Shown piece by piece: positions 18,987 through 26,794 of a stretch of 64,000 bases of DNA; position 1 is the first letter of the stretch, and each line of letters opens with the position of its first letter. Under the pieces are notes generated by a model. The model searched no databases. It was not told where the DNA came from and saw only the letters and a program-made list of their open reading frames with translations. This DNA is from Planctomycetota bacterium. GTDB lineage: Bacteria; Planctomycetota; UBA1135; UBA2386. Position numbers and translations under genes: made by a program. The DNA is taken from NCBI GenBank assembly GCA_028281765.1, contig JANQJF010000012.1, positions 28,513 through 92,512 of the forward strand, given 5' to 3'.

Positions 18987-19724
18987 ATGCACCGGTCCCC
19001 GTTCGGCACCGACTCCCGCAACCCCACCCCCCAACGCATCCTCCTCATCGAGGCCGACACCGCGCTCCGGACCGGCCTCCTGCACACCCTGGAGCTGGCC
19101 GGATTCGCCGTAACCGTCGCGACGAACAGCACGGAAGGCGCCCCCGTCTGGGCCGAGGGATCCCACGACCTCGTGCTCCTCGACCTCGACCTGCCGAACG
19201 TCGACACCCTGGCGCTCCTCCGCTCGATGCGCACCCAGGGGGACGAATCCGCGGTCATCGTGCTGTCCGACCGCGACGCCGCCGGGATCGAAGCCCTCCA
19301 GCACGGCGCCGACGACTTCGTCCGCAAACCGTTCAGCCTGGCGGAACTCAAGGCGCGCATGCGCGCCGTGCTGCGACGCACCGACGGGCAAGCCCACGAA
19401 CGGCAGGACAACTTCCGCTTCGGCGACCTGGAGGTCGACTTCCTGCGCTTCACCGTGCAGAACGGCGACGCCCGGCACCAGCTGTCGCGCTACGAAGCCG
19501 ACATCCTGCGCATGCTGATCGATCGGCGCGGCGAGGTCGTCACCCGGAGCGACCTCCTCAAGGAAGTCTGGGGCTACGTCCATCTCCCGACGACGCGCAC
19601 GGTCGACTGCCACATCGCCCGCCTGCGTCGCAAGGTCGAGGTCGACGGCGACAGCCCGGAGTACATCGCGACCGTGCGCGGGCTGGGCTACCGGTTCGAT
19701 CCGCGCAGCCTGTCGCGGGCCTGA
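18987..19724 (+). CDS. OmpR/PhoB-type response regulator
   Basis: 245 residues from ATG 18987, the first Met before the receiver domain; the frame stays open far upstream because of low stop density. Receiver domain about residues 17-130: acidic pocket Glu22/Asp24, phosphoacceptor Asp66 in LVLLDLDLP, and Lys114 in FVRKPFSLAEL. The C-terminal winged helix (about 145-240) is typical of Trans_reg_C: LSRYEADILRMLIDRRGEVV and DCHIARLRRKVE then YIATVRGLGYRF. One of the usual acidic Asp residues is Glu here, which is common. No histidine kinase gene is adjacent. It sits between two ECF-fusion genes. Confidence 0.92.
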   Translation: MHRSPFGTDSRNPTPQRILLIEADTALRTGLLHTLELAGFAVTVATNSTEGAPVWAEGSHDLVLLDLDLPNVDTLALLRSMRTQGDESAVIVLSDRDAAGIEALQHGADDFVRKPFSLAELKARMRAVLRRTDGQAHERQDNFRFGDLEVDFLRFTVQNGDARHQLSRYEADILRMLIDRRGEVVTRSDLLKEVWGYVHLPTTRTVDCHIARLRRKVEVDGDSPEYIATVRGLGYRFDPRSLSRA

Positions 19725-19750
19725 TCAGACATGAGCCGACAGACCTGAGC

Positions 19751-19770
19751 CTGCAGGCCCGTGCCTGCAG
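19751..19770 (+). terminator. Stem-loop after the response regulator gene
   Basis: Perfect 8-base-pair stem (CTGCAGGC 19751-19758 with GCCTGCAG 19763-19770) and 4-base loop, 27 bases after the stop codon. It is followed by AAAAGCGGG rather than a T run, so it could be a weak terminator or an attenuating hairpin in front of the next gene. Confidence 0.35.
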
Positions 19771-19834
19771 AAAAGCGGGCCAAAACCTACAGTTGCTGAG
19801 TCCCGAACCCCGCGCTCCGGGTAGTTCCCTCTCA

Positions 19835-22192
19835 GTGACTACGACCACCCCCATCTTCCGCGAACTCCTGCAGCACACGCGCGCCCTGCGCGCGCTGGCA
19901 GCCGAGCTCGTCGGAGATGCGAGCGCCGACGACGTCGTCCAGGAGGCCGCGATCCAGACGATGCTCGCCCCACCGAAAAGGTCGGGGCCCGTGCGCGGCT
20001 GGCTCGCGAGCGTCGTGCGCAACGTCGCGCGCAACCAACGCCGCGCGGAGCGCATCCGCCGCCAGCACGAGGAACGCGCCGCCCGGACCGAAGCGACGCC
20101 ACCGGATCGCAGCGCCGAAGACGCGGACTCGATGCAGCGCCTCACCGAGGTCGTGACGTCGCTGCCCGAGCCGTACCGCGCGACGATCCTCGCGCGCTAC
20201 CTCCGCGACCAGACCCCGACCGAAATCGCCGACGCGACCGGCACGCCGCTCGCGACGGTCAAGACACGCCTTCAGCGCGGGCTCGTCCTGCTGCGCGAAC
20301 GCCTCGACGAGGAAGACGCCGGCGAGTGGCGCGCGATGTTCGCCGTCGCCTTCGCGCTGAGACCGCCCCGACACACATCCAAGACCTTCTTCCGAAGCAA
20401 GACGATGAAGCTCACACTCGGCGCCGCGGCGCTCGCCCCGATCGCCATCGCACTCTGGAACGACGACTCCGCACCCCCGGCGCAGACGCAGCACGCGAGC
20501 GCGCCGGCCGCGAGCGAATCGCAACTCGCGAGCGCCGACCCGCGACCGACGACGCCGACAGCCGACGACGAGTCGAAGCCGGCCGCGAAGGAATCGACGC
20601 CGGCCCCCACGGCCCCGGCTCCTGCCGCGGTGCGCCCGCTGCTGCGCCTCGACGCCGCCGGACCGGCCGCGTTCCGCGAAGCGTTCTTGCCGACCAACCT
20701 CGGCGATTTGCTCGCATCCGAAGACGGCACCGCACTGTGGCGACCGCTGCTCACGCCGATCGAACACATGTGGCGGCAGTTCGACGGCAGCGAAGGATTC
20801 GATGCGACGCGCGACCGCGTCCTCGACTACGCAGGCCGCATCCGCGTGCTGTGGATGGTGGAGCCCGGCACCGAGGACGAGGACGACCACGCGTACGGCG
20901 TGTTCGCGCTCGAAGCCGACGGCGCCACCGACCTGAGCGCGCTCGCCGGCGACCTGTCGCGCGTCGTGGAGCGCATCATCCCGGAGCAACCCGTCGAACG
21001 AACGGTCGGCGACCACACGCTCGCCATGATCGGCTCGGGCCGCGAGTTCGTGACGATGCCGCTCGTCGTCGAGGGATCGGTGCTCGCGTTCTTCGGCGAG
21101 TCGGGCTCGCTCGAGCAGACGGTGCCGAAGTGCTTGCAGGCTTTGGCCGCGGACACGGACCGGCCGACCGCCCCCATCTCGTTCCAGGTCGACCTCGCGC
21201 AGCTGAAGGAGCTCGCAGAAGTGCGCTCGGAACCGGAGCTGGTCAAGGCGTTCGGACTCGAGAGCCTTCGCTCGCTGCAGGCGGTCGTGCGCGCGAACGG
21301 GCCGCACGTCGAGCTCGGACTCGAGGTCGCGTTCGGCGACGGCGAACGCGGCATCCTCGGCGCGCTGTTCCCCGACGTCGACACGCTGCCGCAGCTGCTG
21401 CGCCGCGTGCCGCGCGAGGCGACGCCGTGGCTCACCATGCCGCTGCGCCTCGACGTGCTGTTCGACGTCGTCATGGACACGGCCGAGGAGTTCGGCGAGG
21501 AGAACGTGCGCCAGGACGTGCGCAACGAGCTCGGCCTGGATCTCGGCACTGAACTGTTCGCCCACCTCAGCGGCGAAGTCATGGTGCTCGGTGACCTGTG
21601 GCGCGCGCGCGACCCCGAGCTGTTCCGCGACGGGGAAGACCCGGACCTCGGCGCGTGCGTCGCGTTCTCCCTCCGTGACGCCGCGGCGTTCGGTCGCGGC
21701 TTCGACAAGCTGCTCGCGCACTTGAAGGGCGTCGTCCACAAGCACGAGACCCGCACGGTCGAGGGCGTCGAGATCACGCGCCTCGGATCGAGCGTCGTCG
21801 GCGGCATGCACATGGCCGTCGGGCAGGACCTGTTCGCGATGGCCTTCGGCGACGAGGGTGTCACACAGCTGGAGGCCCTGGTAACGGGCTCCGCACAATC
21901 GCCTGATAGCCGCCTGCCCGAAGCCGTGATCCGCGTGCAGCACCACGCGCCACGAGGCTGGAACGGACTCGGCCTGGCGAACTTGCGCGCGCTGTTCGGC
22001 GGCCAGGTGACGCTCGTCATGGAGATGCTCGAGGACGCTCTGCCGCGACAGATGGGCTTCGAGTTCTCGACCGACGAGACACAGGAACGGCTCGACAAGG
22101 TGCTGCCGCTGCTCGTGCGTCACGAGCTCGACCACCTCGTGACGATGACCGGCTGGGACGAGGGGACCTGGCGACTGCGCACGCTGTGGTGA
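19835..22192 (+). CDS. ECF sigma factor fused to a membrane anchor and a large periplasmic domain of unknown function
   Basis: 785 residues from GTG 19835, 110 bases after the response regulator. Residues 1-165 form an ECF sigma factor: LAAELVGDASADDVVQEAAIQ, VRGWLASVVRNVARNQRRAER, and region 4 LPEPYRATILARYLRDQTP then TEIADATGTPLATVKTRLQR. A hydrophobic segment starts at a Met-Lys-Leu at residue 191 (LTLGAAALAPIAIALW), the same residue number as in the fusion protein at 16308-18755. A Pro/Ala/Thr-rich linker of about 60 residues follows, then a 530-residue domain (LPTNLGDLLASEDGTALWRP to the end) with no recognised motif, resembling DUF3352-like extracytoplasmic domains in pattern only. The ATG at 20405 could be an internal start. 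Confidence 0.85.
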   Translation: MTTTTPIFRELLQHTRALRALAAELVGDASADDVVQEAAIQTMLAPPKRSGPVRGWLASVVRNVARNQRRAERIRRQHEERAARTEATPPDRSAEDADSMQRLTEVVTSLPEPYRATILARYLRDQTPTEIADATGTPLATVKTRLQRGLVLLRERLDEEDAGEWRAMFAVAFALRPPRHTSKTFFRSKTMKLTLGAAALAPIAIALWNDDSAPPAQTQHASAPAASESQLASADPRPTTPTADDESKPAAKESTPAPTAPAPAAVRPLLRLDAAGPAAFREAFLPTNLGDLLASEDGTALWRPLLTPIEHMWRQFDGSEGFDATRDRVLDYAGRIRVLWMVEPGTEDEDDHAYGVFALEADGATDLSALAGDLSRVVERIIPEQPVERTVGDHTLAMIGSGREFVTMPLVVEGSVLAFFGESGSLEQTVPKCLQALAADTDRPTAPISFQVDLAQLKELAEVRSEPELVKAFGLESLRSLQAVVRANGPHVELGLEVAFGDGERGILGALFPDVDTLPQLLRRVPREATPWLTMPLRLDVLFDVVMDTAEEFGEENVRQDVRNELGLDLGTELFAHLSGEVMVLGDLWRARDPELFRDGEDPDLGACVAFSLRDAAAFGRGFDKLLAHLKGVVHKHETRTVEGVEITRLGSSVVGGMHMAVGQDLFAMAFGDEGVTQLEALVTGSAQSPDSRLPEAVIRVQHHAPRGWNGLGLANLRALFGGQVTLVMEMLEDALPRQMGFEFSTDETQERLDKVLPLLVRHELDHLVTMTGWDEGTWRLRTLW

Positions 22193-22247
22193 GTTCGCCG
22201 CCGCGGAGCGCCCACGCGCGTCGCGCGCTCGGGTATGATCCGCGCCC

Positions 22248-23456
22248 ATGCGAGTCATGGGATTGGTGGTAGCGCCGTTCGTTCTGTCTGCTGCGATGGC
22301 GCAGTCGGTCTACGTGGTCGACGACGACGGCGGGATCGGAATCTTCTCCGAGCTGCAGGACGCGATCAACACGGCGAGCGTCGGCGACGTCGTGCTGGTC
22401 AAGAGTGGCACCTACTCACTCCCGCACCACTCGATGTCGTACCAGGTGACGCGCGGCATCTCGGTCGTCGCCGACCTCGGCGCTTCGGTCTCCGTCGACG
22501 CGACGTTCAGCGTTCGGGACCTCCCCGCGGGCGAGACCGCGCGGGTGCGCGGGCTCCAGCTCAGCCGCAGCCTCGCGATCGTGAACTGCTTCGGCACCGC
22601 GTGGATCGAAGACTGCACGGTCCAAGCCGCCACTTTCCCGGTGGGCGCTTCGGGGTGCACGGTCTCGAATTCCGACGCGGTCGTCATGCAACGATGCTCG
22701 ATCGCCGGAGCGACGTTCACCAACGCCGGCAACCCGGGCTCCGGCATCTTCGTGAACGGCTCGACACTGCACGCCTACGACTCGACCTTCACCGGCGGCA
22801 CCGACATCACCGGCGGCTTCCTACCCGGACCGGGCGCCCCGGGCATGTTCCTCAACGAGTCGTTCGTGTTCGCTCAGGACTGCGAATGCTTCGGCGGCGG
22901 CGGCGGCGACGCGATCCTCTTCCAGGGCTGCAACCCCGGTGGCGCGGGCGGCGCAGGCGTCGATCTGTTCACCGCGTCGTCGACGTTCCTCCATCGCAAC
23001 ACGGCGACGGTCGGCGGCCCGGGTGGCACGGCGATCCCGGGATGTCCCGCCGGCGCGAACGGCCTCGGCATCGCGGCCGTGGCCGGCAGCATGGTCACGG
23101 CGCTCACGAGTTCTGCGGCGCTTCTCGAAGTTCCGGGGCCGGCACGCGAGCAACAGCCGCTGTCGCTCGACGTCACCGCAACGGCCGGCGACTCGATCGC
23201 GCTCGGGATCTCGATCGCGGCCCAGCCGCTCTACTTCGCGCCGTTCACCTCGACGCTGCTGCTCGACGCCTCGCTGCAAGCGGTCGCGATCGGCACGGTG
23301 CCGGCGAGTGGAACGCTGTCGCTGAACCTGACGTCGTCGGCGCTGCCGACTGGGGTGGATGCGACGACGCTGTATCTGCAGGCGTTTGGGATCGGGGGTG
23401 GCGTGGCGTACTTGGGGAGTGGTGTGGGACTGACGATTCTGGGTGCGGGGTTCTGA
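22248..23456 (+). CDS. Secreted right-handed beta-helix protein
   Basis: 402 residues with a short signal peptide (MRVMGLVVAPFVLSAAMAQ then SVYVVDDDGG). The segment FSELQDAINTASVGDVVLVK is the classical entry of pectate-lyase-like parallel beta-helices, followed by coils rich in Ser, Thr, Asn and Gly (CTVSNSDAVVMQRCSIAGAT, and the Gly-rich FGGGGGDAILFQGCNPGGAG). Cys residues are frequent and could pair. The last 100 residues form a strand-rich C-terminal module (ending LYLQAFGIGGGVAYLG) like that of the Kelch protein. No catalytic residues can be assigned, so a surface or binding role is as likely as a polysaccharide lyase. A 55-base gap separates it from the ECF-fusion gene upstream. Confidence 0.8.
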   Translation: MRVMGLVVAPFVLSAAMAQSVYVVDDDGGIGIFSELQDAINTASVGDVVLVKSGTYSLPHHSMSYQVTRGISVVADLGASVSVDATFSVRDLPAGETARVRGLQLSRSLAIVNCFGTAWIEDCTVQAATFPVGASGCTVSNSDAVVMQRCSIAGATFTNAGNPGSGIFVNGSTLHAYDSTFTGGTDITGGFLPGPGAPGMFLNESFVFAQDCECFGGGGGDAILFQGCNPGGAGGAGVDLFTASSTFLHRNTATVGGPGGTAIPGCPAGANGLGIAAVAGSMVTALTSSAALLEVPGPAREQQPLSLDVTATAGDSIALGISIAAQPLYFAPFTSTLLLDASLQAVAIGTVPASGTLSLNLTSSALPTGVDATTLYLQAFGIGGGVAYLGSGVGLTILGAGF

Positions 23457-23524
23457 GCGACGCGCGGTCTCCGTGGTGGTCGTGGTGGTAGACCACGCAT
23501 TCCCAACCCCACCCAACCCGACGA

Positions 23525-24025
23525 TCAGTTGTGGATGACGATCCACACGTTGATCGCCGTCGCGAGTCCGAGCCAGACGGCGTACGGCACGATCATCCAG
23601 CCGGCCGATCGACGCACGCGTCCGTAGAGGAACACCATGCTCACGACAGCGACGTCGAGCAGCACGATCTCCGCGAGCGCCCACGTCGGCTCGTGCAGCG
23701 TGAAGAACAGCAGCGACCACACGACGTTGAGCACGAGCTGAATCGCGTAGACGACGAGTGCGGCGCGCGCGACCGCGCCTAGCTTTGCGACTTGCCAGGT
23801 GGCGATTGCGAGCAGTACGAAGATCGTCGTCCAGACCGGGGAGAAGACCCAGCCGGGGGGTTGGAAGGAAGGCTTGCGGAGGTCGTCGTACCACGGGCCG
23901 AAGCCGAGGGAGGTGAGCCAGCCGCCGAGTGCGAGGGTGGCGAGGGAGAGGAGGGCGAAGATCACGAACTGGCGGCGCGAGGAGGCGGGCGCGGGGGTGT
24001 CGGTAGTGATTGTGGTCGAGGTCAT
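23525..24025 (-). CDS. tspO: TspO/MBR family membrane protein
   Basis: 166 residues from ATG 24025. Five transmembrane helices with the family marks: FGPWYDDLRKPSFQPPGWVFSPVWT, which is the highly conserved Trp/Pro-rich loop 1 region, and LVLNVVWSLLFFTLHEP in helix 3. TspO proteins bind porphyrins and related tetrapyrroles and act in stress and tetrapyrrole photo-oxidation in bacteria. The N-terminal 20 residues are a Thr/Pro-rich cytoplasmic leader. It is convergent with the beta-helix gene and divergent from cassette 1. Confidence 0.95.
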   Translation of the reverse strand: MTSTTITTDTPAPASSRRQFVIFALLSLATLALGGWLTSLGFGPWYDDLRKPSFQPPGWVFSPVWTTIFVLLAIATWQVAKLGAVARAALVVYAIQLVLNVVWSLLFFTLHEPTWALAEIVLLDVAVVSMVFLYGRVRRSAGWMIVPYAVWLGLATAINVWIVIHN

Positions 24026-24206
24026 GGGAGGGCTTCGGTAGGCCGTGCACGGCGGGTGCAGGCGAGCTGCGCAATGGACGAATCTACCGCAGAACGCGCT
24101 CACAGGCCCGCTCGGGCTAGCGCCGGCTCCGTCACCCCCCTACCATCTGTGGTGCTCCGCGGCGCCGCGCTCACGGCCGCCGCTTCACTCACCACCGTTG
24201 ATCCGC

Positions 24207-24770
24207 ATGACGCGTTCGCGCAACATCGAAGAGGACGTCTGGCCCGAGCCGGAGCCGCGTGTGGCTCGTGGCGAGACGGTTCGGCCGCGGCCGATCGAAG
24301 AGGACATTTGGCCGGCGCCGGAGGTGGTGGCACCCAAGATCACACGCCGGCACCTCGCACGGGCGGCGATCATGGGATTCCTCGTCGGTGCCTCTGCCGG
24401 ATGGATGGCCTGCAGCTTCACGACCCGTTCCGAGAATACTGTGAACGAATCGAGCAACACAGGCACGGCGACGATCGATCCGCTCCTGGCATTCGCACGA
24501 GAACTCGCCCCGCAGCCGCCCTCAACGTGGACGCGAAAAGTCGGCCAATACTGCCGGGCACTCGACCGCTTCCCTGAGGATGAGATCCTCTGGCGCGGCG
24601 TCTCGTCGATGTGCCAATACCTAGCGTCCGACGGGGACCGTGAACGCCGTGATCACGTGAGTGCCGGTTCCGCAATCTCGAACGTGGTGCGGCGCCTCGA
24701 CGCCCCGTCGCAACTCGACTCTTCTCTCTCCGCCTCGGTCGAGAGACTCCGCGTCCGACTGGGCCTGTAA
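24207..24770 (+). CDS. Cassette protein A1: IEEDxWP-motif, twin-arginine-like anchored helical protein
   Basis: 187 residues from ATG 24207, not a family I recognise. The N-terminus carries the motif IEEDVWP at residues 7-13 and a second copy IEEDIWP at 30-36. A charged ITRRHLARA segment (Arg47-Arg48) then leads into a hydrophobic stretch ending WMAC (Cys69), which looks like a twin-arginine or lipoprotein-type export signal; a plain membrane anchor is the alternative. The remaining 115 residues are helical with DPLLAFA, LWRGVSS and DHVSAGSAISNVVRRL. The same protein plan is found at 52275-52781. Its TAA stop overlaps the ATG of gene B1 by one base, so the two are probably translated together. 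Divergent from tspO with a 181-base gap. Confidence 0.75.
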   Translation: MTRSRNIEEDVWPEPEPRVARGETVRPRPIEEDIWPAPEVVAPKITRRHLARAAIMGFLVGASAGWMACSFTTRSENTVNESSNTGTATIDPLLAFARELAPQPPSTWTRKVGQYCRALDRFPEDEILWRGVSSMCQYLASDGDRERRDHVSAGSAISNVVRRLDAPSQLDSSLSASVERLRVRLGL

Positions 24771-25033
24771 TGCAGGGCACCGGCATCGACGGCCCGGACC
24801 AAGTCGAGGAAGGCTCGACCTCTCCGATCAAGATCGACTGCCCGGGGGTCGACGAGATCGTGGTCTACCTGCCCTCGACCGGAGAGGAGTTCGAAGTCGA
24901 CGCCAAGAACGGAAGCGCCACATTCGAATTGCCTGCGGGGCTGACGGCGGGCTCCACGATCGAAGTCGCCGACAAGTCGAACCCGAACCGCTCTCACACC
25001 ATTTTCGTCACGACGCCCACTTCTCCTCCGTAG
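24770..25033 (+). CDS. Cassette protein B1: small beta-rich protein without signal peptide
   Basis: 87 residues; its ATG shares one base with the A1 stop (TAATG). No family is recognised. The pattern of alternating strands (IKIDCPGVDEIVVYLPSTG, EEFEVDAKNGSATFELPAG, GSTIEVADKSNPNRSHTIFV) suggests a single Ig-like or carboxypeptidase-regulatory-like beta-sandwich, a fold usually found outside the cytoplasm, but there is no signal peptide. Compared with B2 (52781-53050) it keeps the MQ start, TGEEF, FELP(A/T)G, AGS(T/S)I, DK(S/C)NP and the terminal SPP. It is followed 17 bases later by gene C1. It may be cytoplasmic, or exported together with A1. Confidence 0.7.
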   Translation: MQGTGIDGPDQVEEGSTSPIKIDCPGVDEIVVYLPSTGEEFEVDAKNGSATFELPAGLTAGSTIEVADKSNPNRSHTIFVTTPTSPP

Positions 25034-25050
25034 CTCGACGGATCTCAACG

Positions 25051-26130
25051 ATGAATCGACTCTTGAACACCCTGCTGAGCATCAGCCTGGCGGGCACCCT
25101 GTCCGCACAGAGCGTCGTGATTCCGGTAGGCGCAACGAACTCGAGTGGAGACTCCGTGCACTGGGCTCCCGGACATGGTCTCGACGAGCGACGCCTGATC
25201 CTCGTCGACATGCCTCTTGCACTTCACAACACGACCCTTACCGAGATCGCGTTCCGACGCGAAGAGTCCACGAATGACTTCAGCGGCGGACTGGCGGATC
25301 TGACGGTCAAGATGTCAATCGCTCCGCACACGGCCGTGCTCGCGGTACCCACGTTCGATCTCAATCACGGTGCGAACGTATCGACGGTATTTCAGGGTCA
25401 AGTCTCACTCGCACCATCACCCTCCGCAGATGGCCGAACCGTCCAGTGGTCGAACGCATTCGACGTGATCGCGATTCCGTTGACGCCGGGGTTCGCATTC
25501 ACTTCCGGTACCTTAGCAATCGAGTTCGAGTCCCGACCAGTGGCAGGGCAAGAGGCCGGCTACTGGGCAGCGGACGGATTTCACGAAGCGACGAACGCCT
25601 CCGTCCAACGCATCGGTGAATCGTGCTCACCGTCCGCGAAGCTCCGTCGGCCCGACGAGATTCTGTCATCGATCGGGATCGCTGAGGACGGGCTGGTGCC
25701 CGGCTCCACCGCGACCTTCTCGGCCACCGGCCAGATCGGCGCAACGGCGGCGTTCGGGATCGGGTTCCAGTCCACGGACATCGACCTCTCATTCCTCGGA
25801 TTCGCAGGCCCCGGATGTCGCCTGCGTGTCGTCCCGGAACTCGCACCGTTGGCAACGCTGGAGGCACGCCCCCCGCTGAGTGGCGGCTTCGCGAGCTTCC
25901 CGATCCAGATCCCGGTAGACCCTGGAGCGCTCGGTCTCACGTTCTTCGTTCAGTCCTTCGAAGTCAGCACCGCGGTCTACACGAGCGAACTCGCGCAGTG
26001 CACGATCGCCGGCAGCATCCCGAGCATCGGCGTATCCGGGGTGCGTGCGGATATCGTCGGCCCGGGCCTCCCACCCACAGGCAAGGTTGCGACAAACCGC
26101 GGACCGGTTCTCCGGTTCACGTATCAGTAG
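25051..26130 (+). CDS. Cassette protein C1: secreted beta-rich protein
   Basis: 359 residues. A signal peptide (LLNTLLSISLAGTLSAQ) precedes SVVIPVGATNS. No catalytic motif or named family is recognised. It has the same length as C2 (53047-54126) and shares many blocks: RRLILVDMPxALHN, IAFRRE, the strand AFDxNHGAxVSTVF in related form, GESCSP, and IPVDPGAL. The mature protein appears to have two beta domains: an N-terminal one (about 20-210) and a C-terminal one (about 225-359) of the type also seen at the end of the Kelch and beta-helix proteins. The final residues RGPVLRFTYQ match the end of C2 in plan (RGPVIRFSHL). Likely exported and part of a complex or surface structure with A and B; this is inference from the conserved gene order. 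Confidence 0.78.
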   Translation: MNRLLNTLLSISLAGTLSAQSVVIPVGATNSSGDSVHWAPGHGLDERRLILVDMPLALHNTTLTEIAFRREESTNDFSGGLADLTVKMSIAPHTAVLAVPTFDLNHGANVSTVFQGQVSLAPSPSADGRTVQWSNAFDVIAIPLTPGFAFTSGTLAIEFESRPVAGQEAGYWAADGFHEATNASVQRIGESCSPSAKLRRPDEILSSIGIAEDGLVPGSTATFSATGQIGATAAFGIGFQSTDIDLSFLGFAGPGCRLRVVPELAPLATLEARPPLSGGFASFPIQIPVDPGALGLTFFVQSFEVSTAVYTSELAQCTIAGSIPSIGVSGVRADIVGPGLPPTGKVATNRGPVLRFTYQ

Positions 26131-26244
26131 GCGCGCACCCCAATCCCAGAAGCTGAGGACGTCCTCCACGCTCTCCGCCTTTCGTAGAATCTCGAGCCTC
26201 GCCACCCCCACCCTGAACCCGCTGTGGAATGAATGCGAGGCGCC

Positions 26245-26264
26245 CGCGCCGGCGAACCGGCGCG
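26245..26264. terminator. GC-rich stem-loop between convergent genes
   Basis: Perfect 8-base-pair stem CGCGCCGG (26245-26252) with CCGGCGCG (26257-26264) around the loop CGAA, between the 3' end of C1 and the 3' end of the Gly-rich protein gene. No T run follows on either strand, so it may act as a weak or transcript-stabilising hairpin for both genes. Confidence 0.4.
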
Positions 26265-26287
26265 AGCCAAATCTGCTCGCGACCCCG

Positions 26288-26794
26288 TCAGGCCTCGAAA
26301 TCCAAATTCGTCCCGGCACGGAACTGCCGGAGGAACGTCTGGATCATCTCGTCCTCACTGCCGCCGTCGCGCATGATCGCGGCAGGATCGAAGCCGCCGC
26401 CGAGCCCACCGCCGAGCCCACCCGGGCCGCCGGGACCGAAGCCGCCACCTCCGCCCATCAGCGAGCGCATGCCGCCGAAGCCGGAGTCCTTCATCGCGCC
26501 TTTGACCTCCGCCGGGTCGAACCCGTTGGACTCGAGCGTCGACTGGATCGCGTCCTGGATCGCGGCGCGAGGATCCCCGCTGCCGTCGAAGTCCTGCATG
26601 GCACCCTGCACCGCGCTCTTCAGCTCGTCGCGAATGTCGAGCAGGCTCTGCCCCTCTTCGTTTCGGATCGACGTGATCTGACTCGGCGGTCCGCCCTGCC
26701 CGAGTCCGAGCGGCAACCCGTTCGCACCGCTGAAGCCGGACTGACCGACCAGCCGCGCGATGTCGATGCCGCCGCTGATTCCATCCACATTCAT
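26288..26794 (-). CDS. Small Gly-rich protein with one EF-hand-like loop
   Basis: 168 residues from ATG 26794, strongly supported by GGAGG six bases upstream. It has no signal peptide and no known family. Residues about 45-110 are helical and polar with a DFDGSGD sequence that resembles a calcium-binding EF-hand loop; a second helix-loop FDPAEVKGAMKDSGFGG follows. A glycine-rich stretch (GGGGGFGPGGPGGLGGGLGG) then leads to an acidic, helical tail (SEDEMIQTFLRQFRAGTN). The frame stays open upstream to 27397, but that part is Arg-rich noise. It is divergent from the LytS gene across a long intergenic region. Confidence 0.65.
   Translation of the reverse strand: MNVDGISGGIDIARLVGQSGFSGANGLPLGLGQGGPPSQITSIRNEEGQSLLDIRDELKSAVQGAMQDFDGSGDPRAAIQDAIQSTLESNGFDPAEVKGAMKDSGFGGMRSLMGGGGGFGPGGPGGLGGGLGGGFDPAAIMRDGGSEDEMIQTFLRQFRAGTNLDFEA

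Noticed and set aside
19832..22258. 808-codon minus-strand open frame
   Set aside because: Exactly antisense to the ECF-fusion gene, which shows clear sigma motifs.
23481..23497. Hairpin CGTGGT/ACCACG between the beta-helix and tspO genes
   Set aside because: Only six base pairs and no T run; not strong enough to call a terminator.
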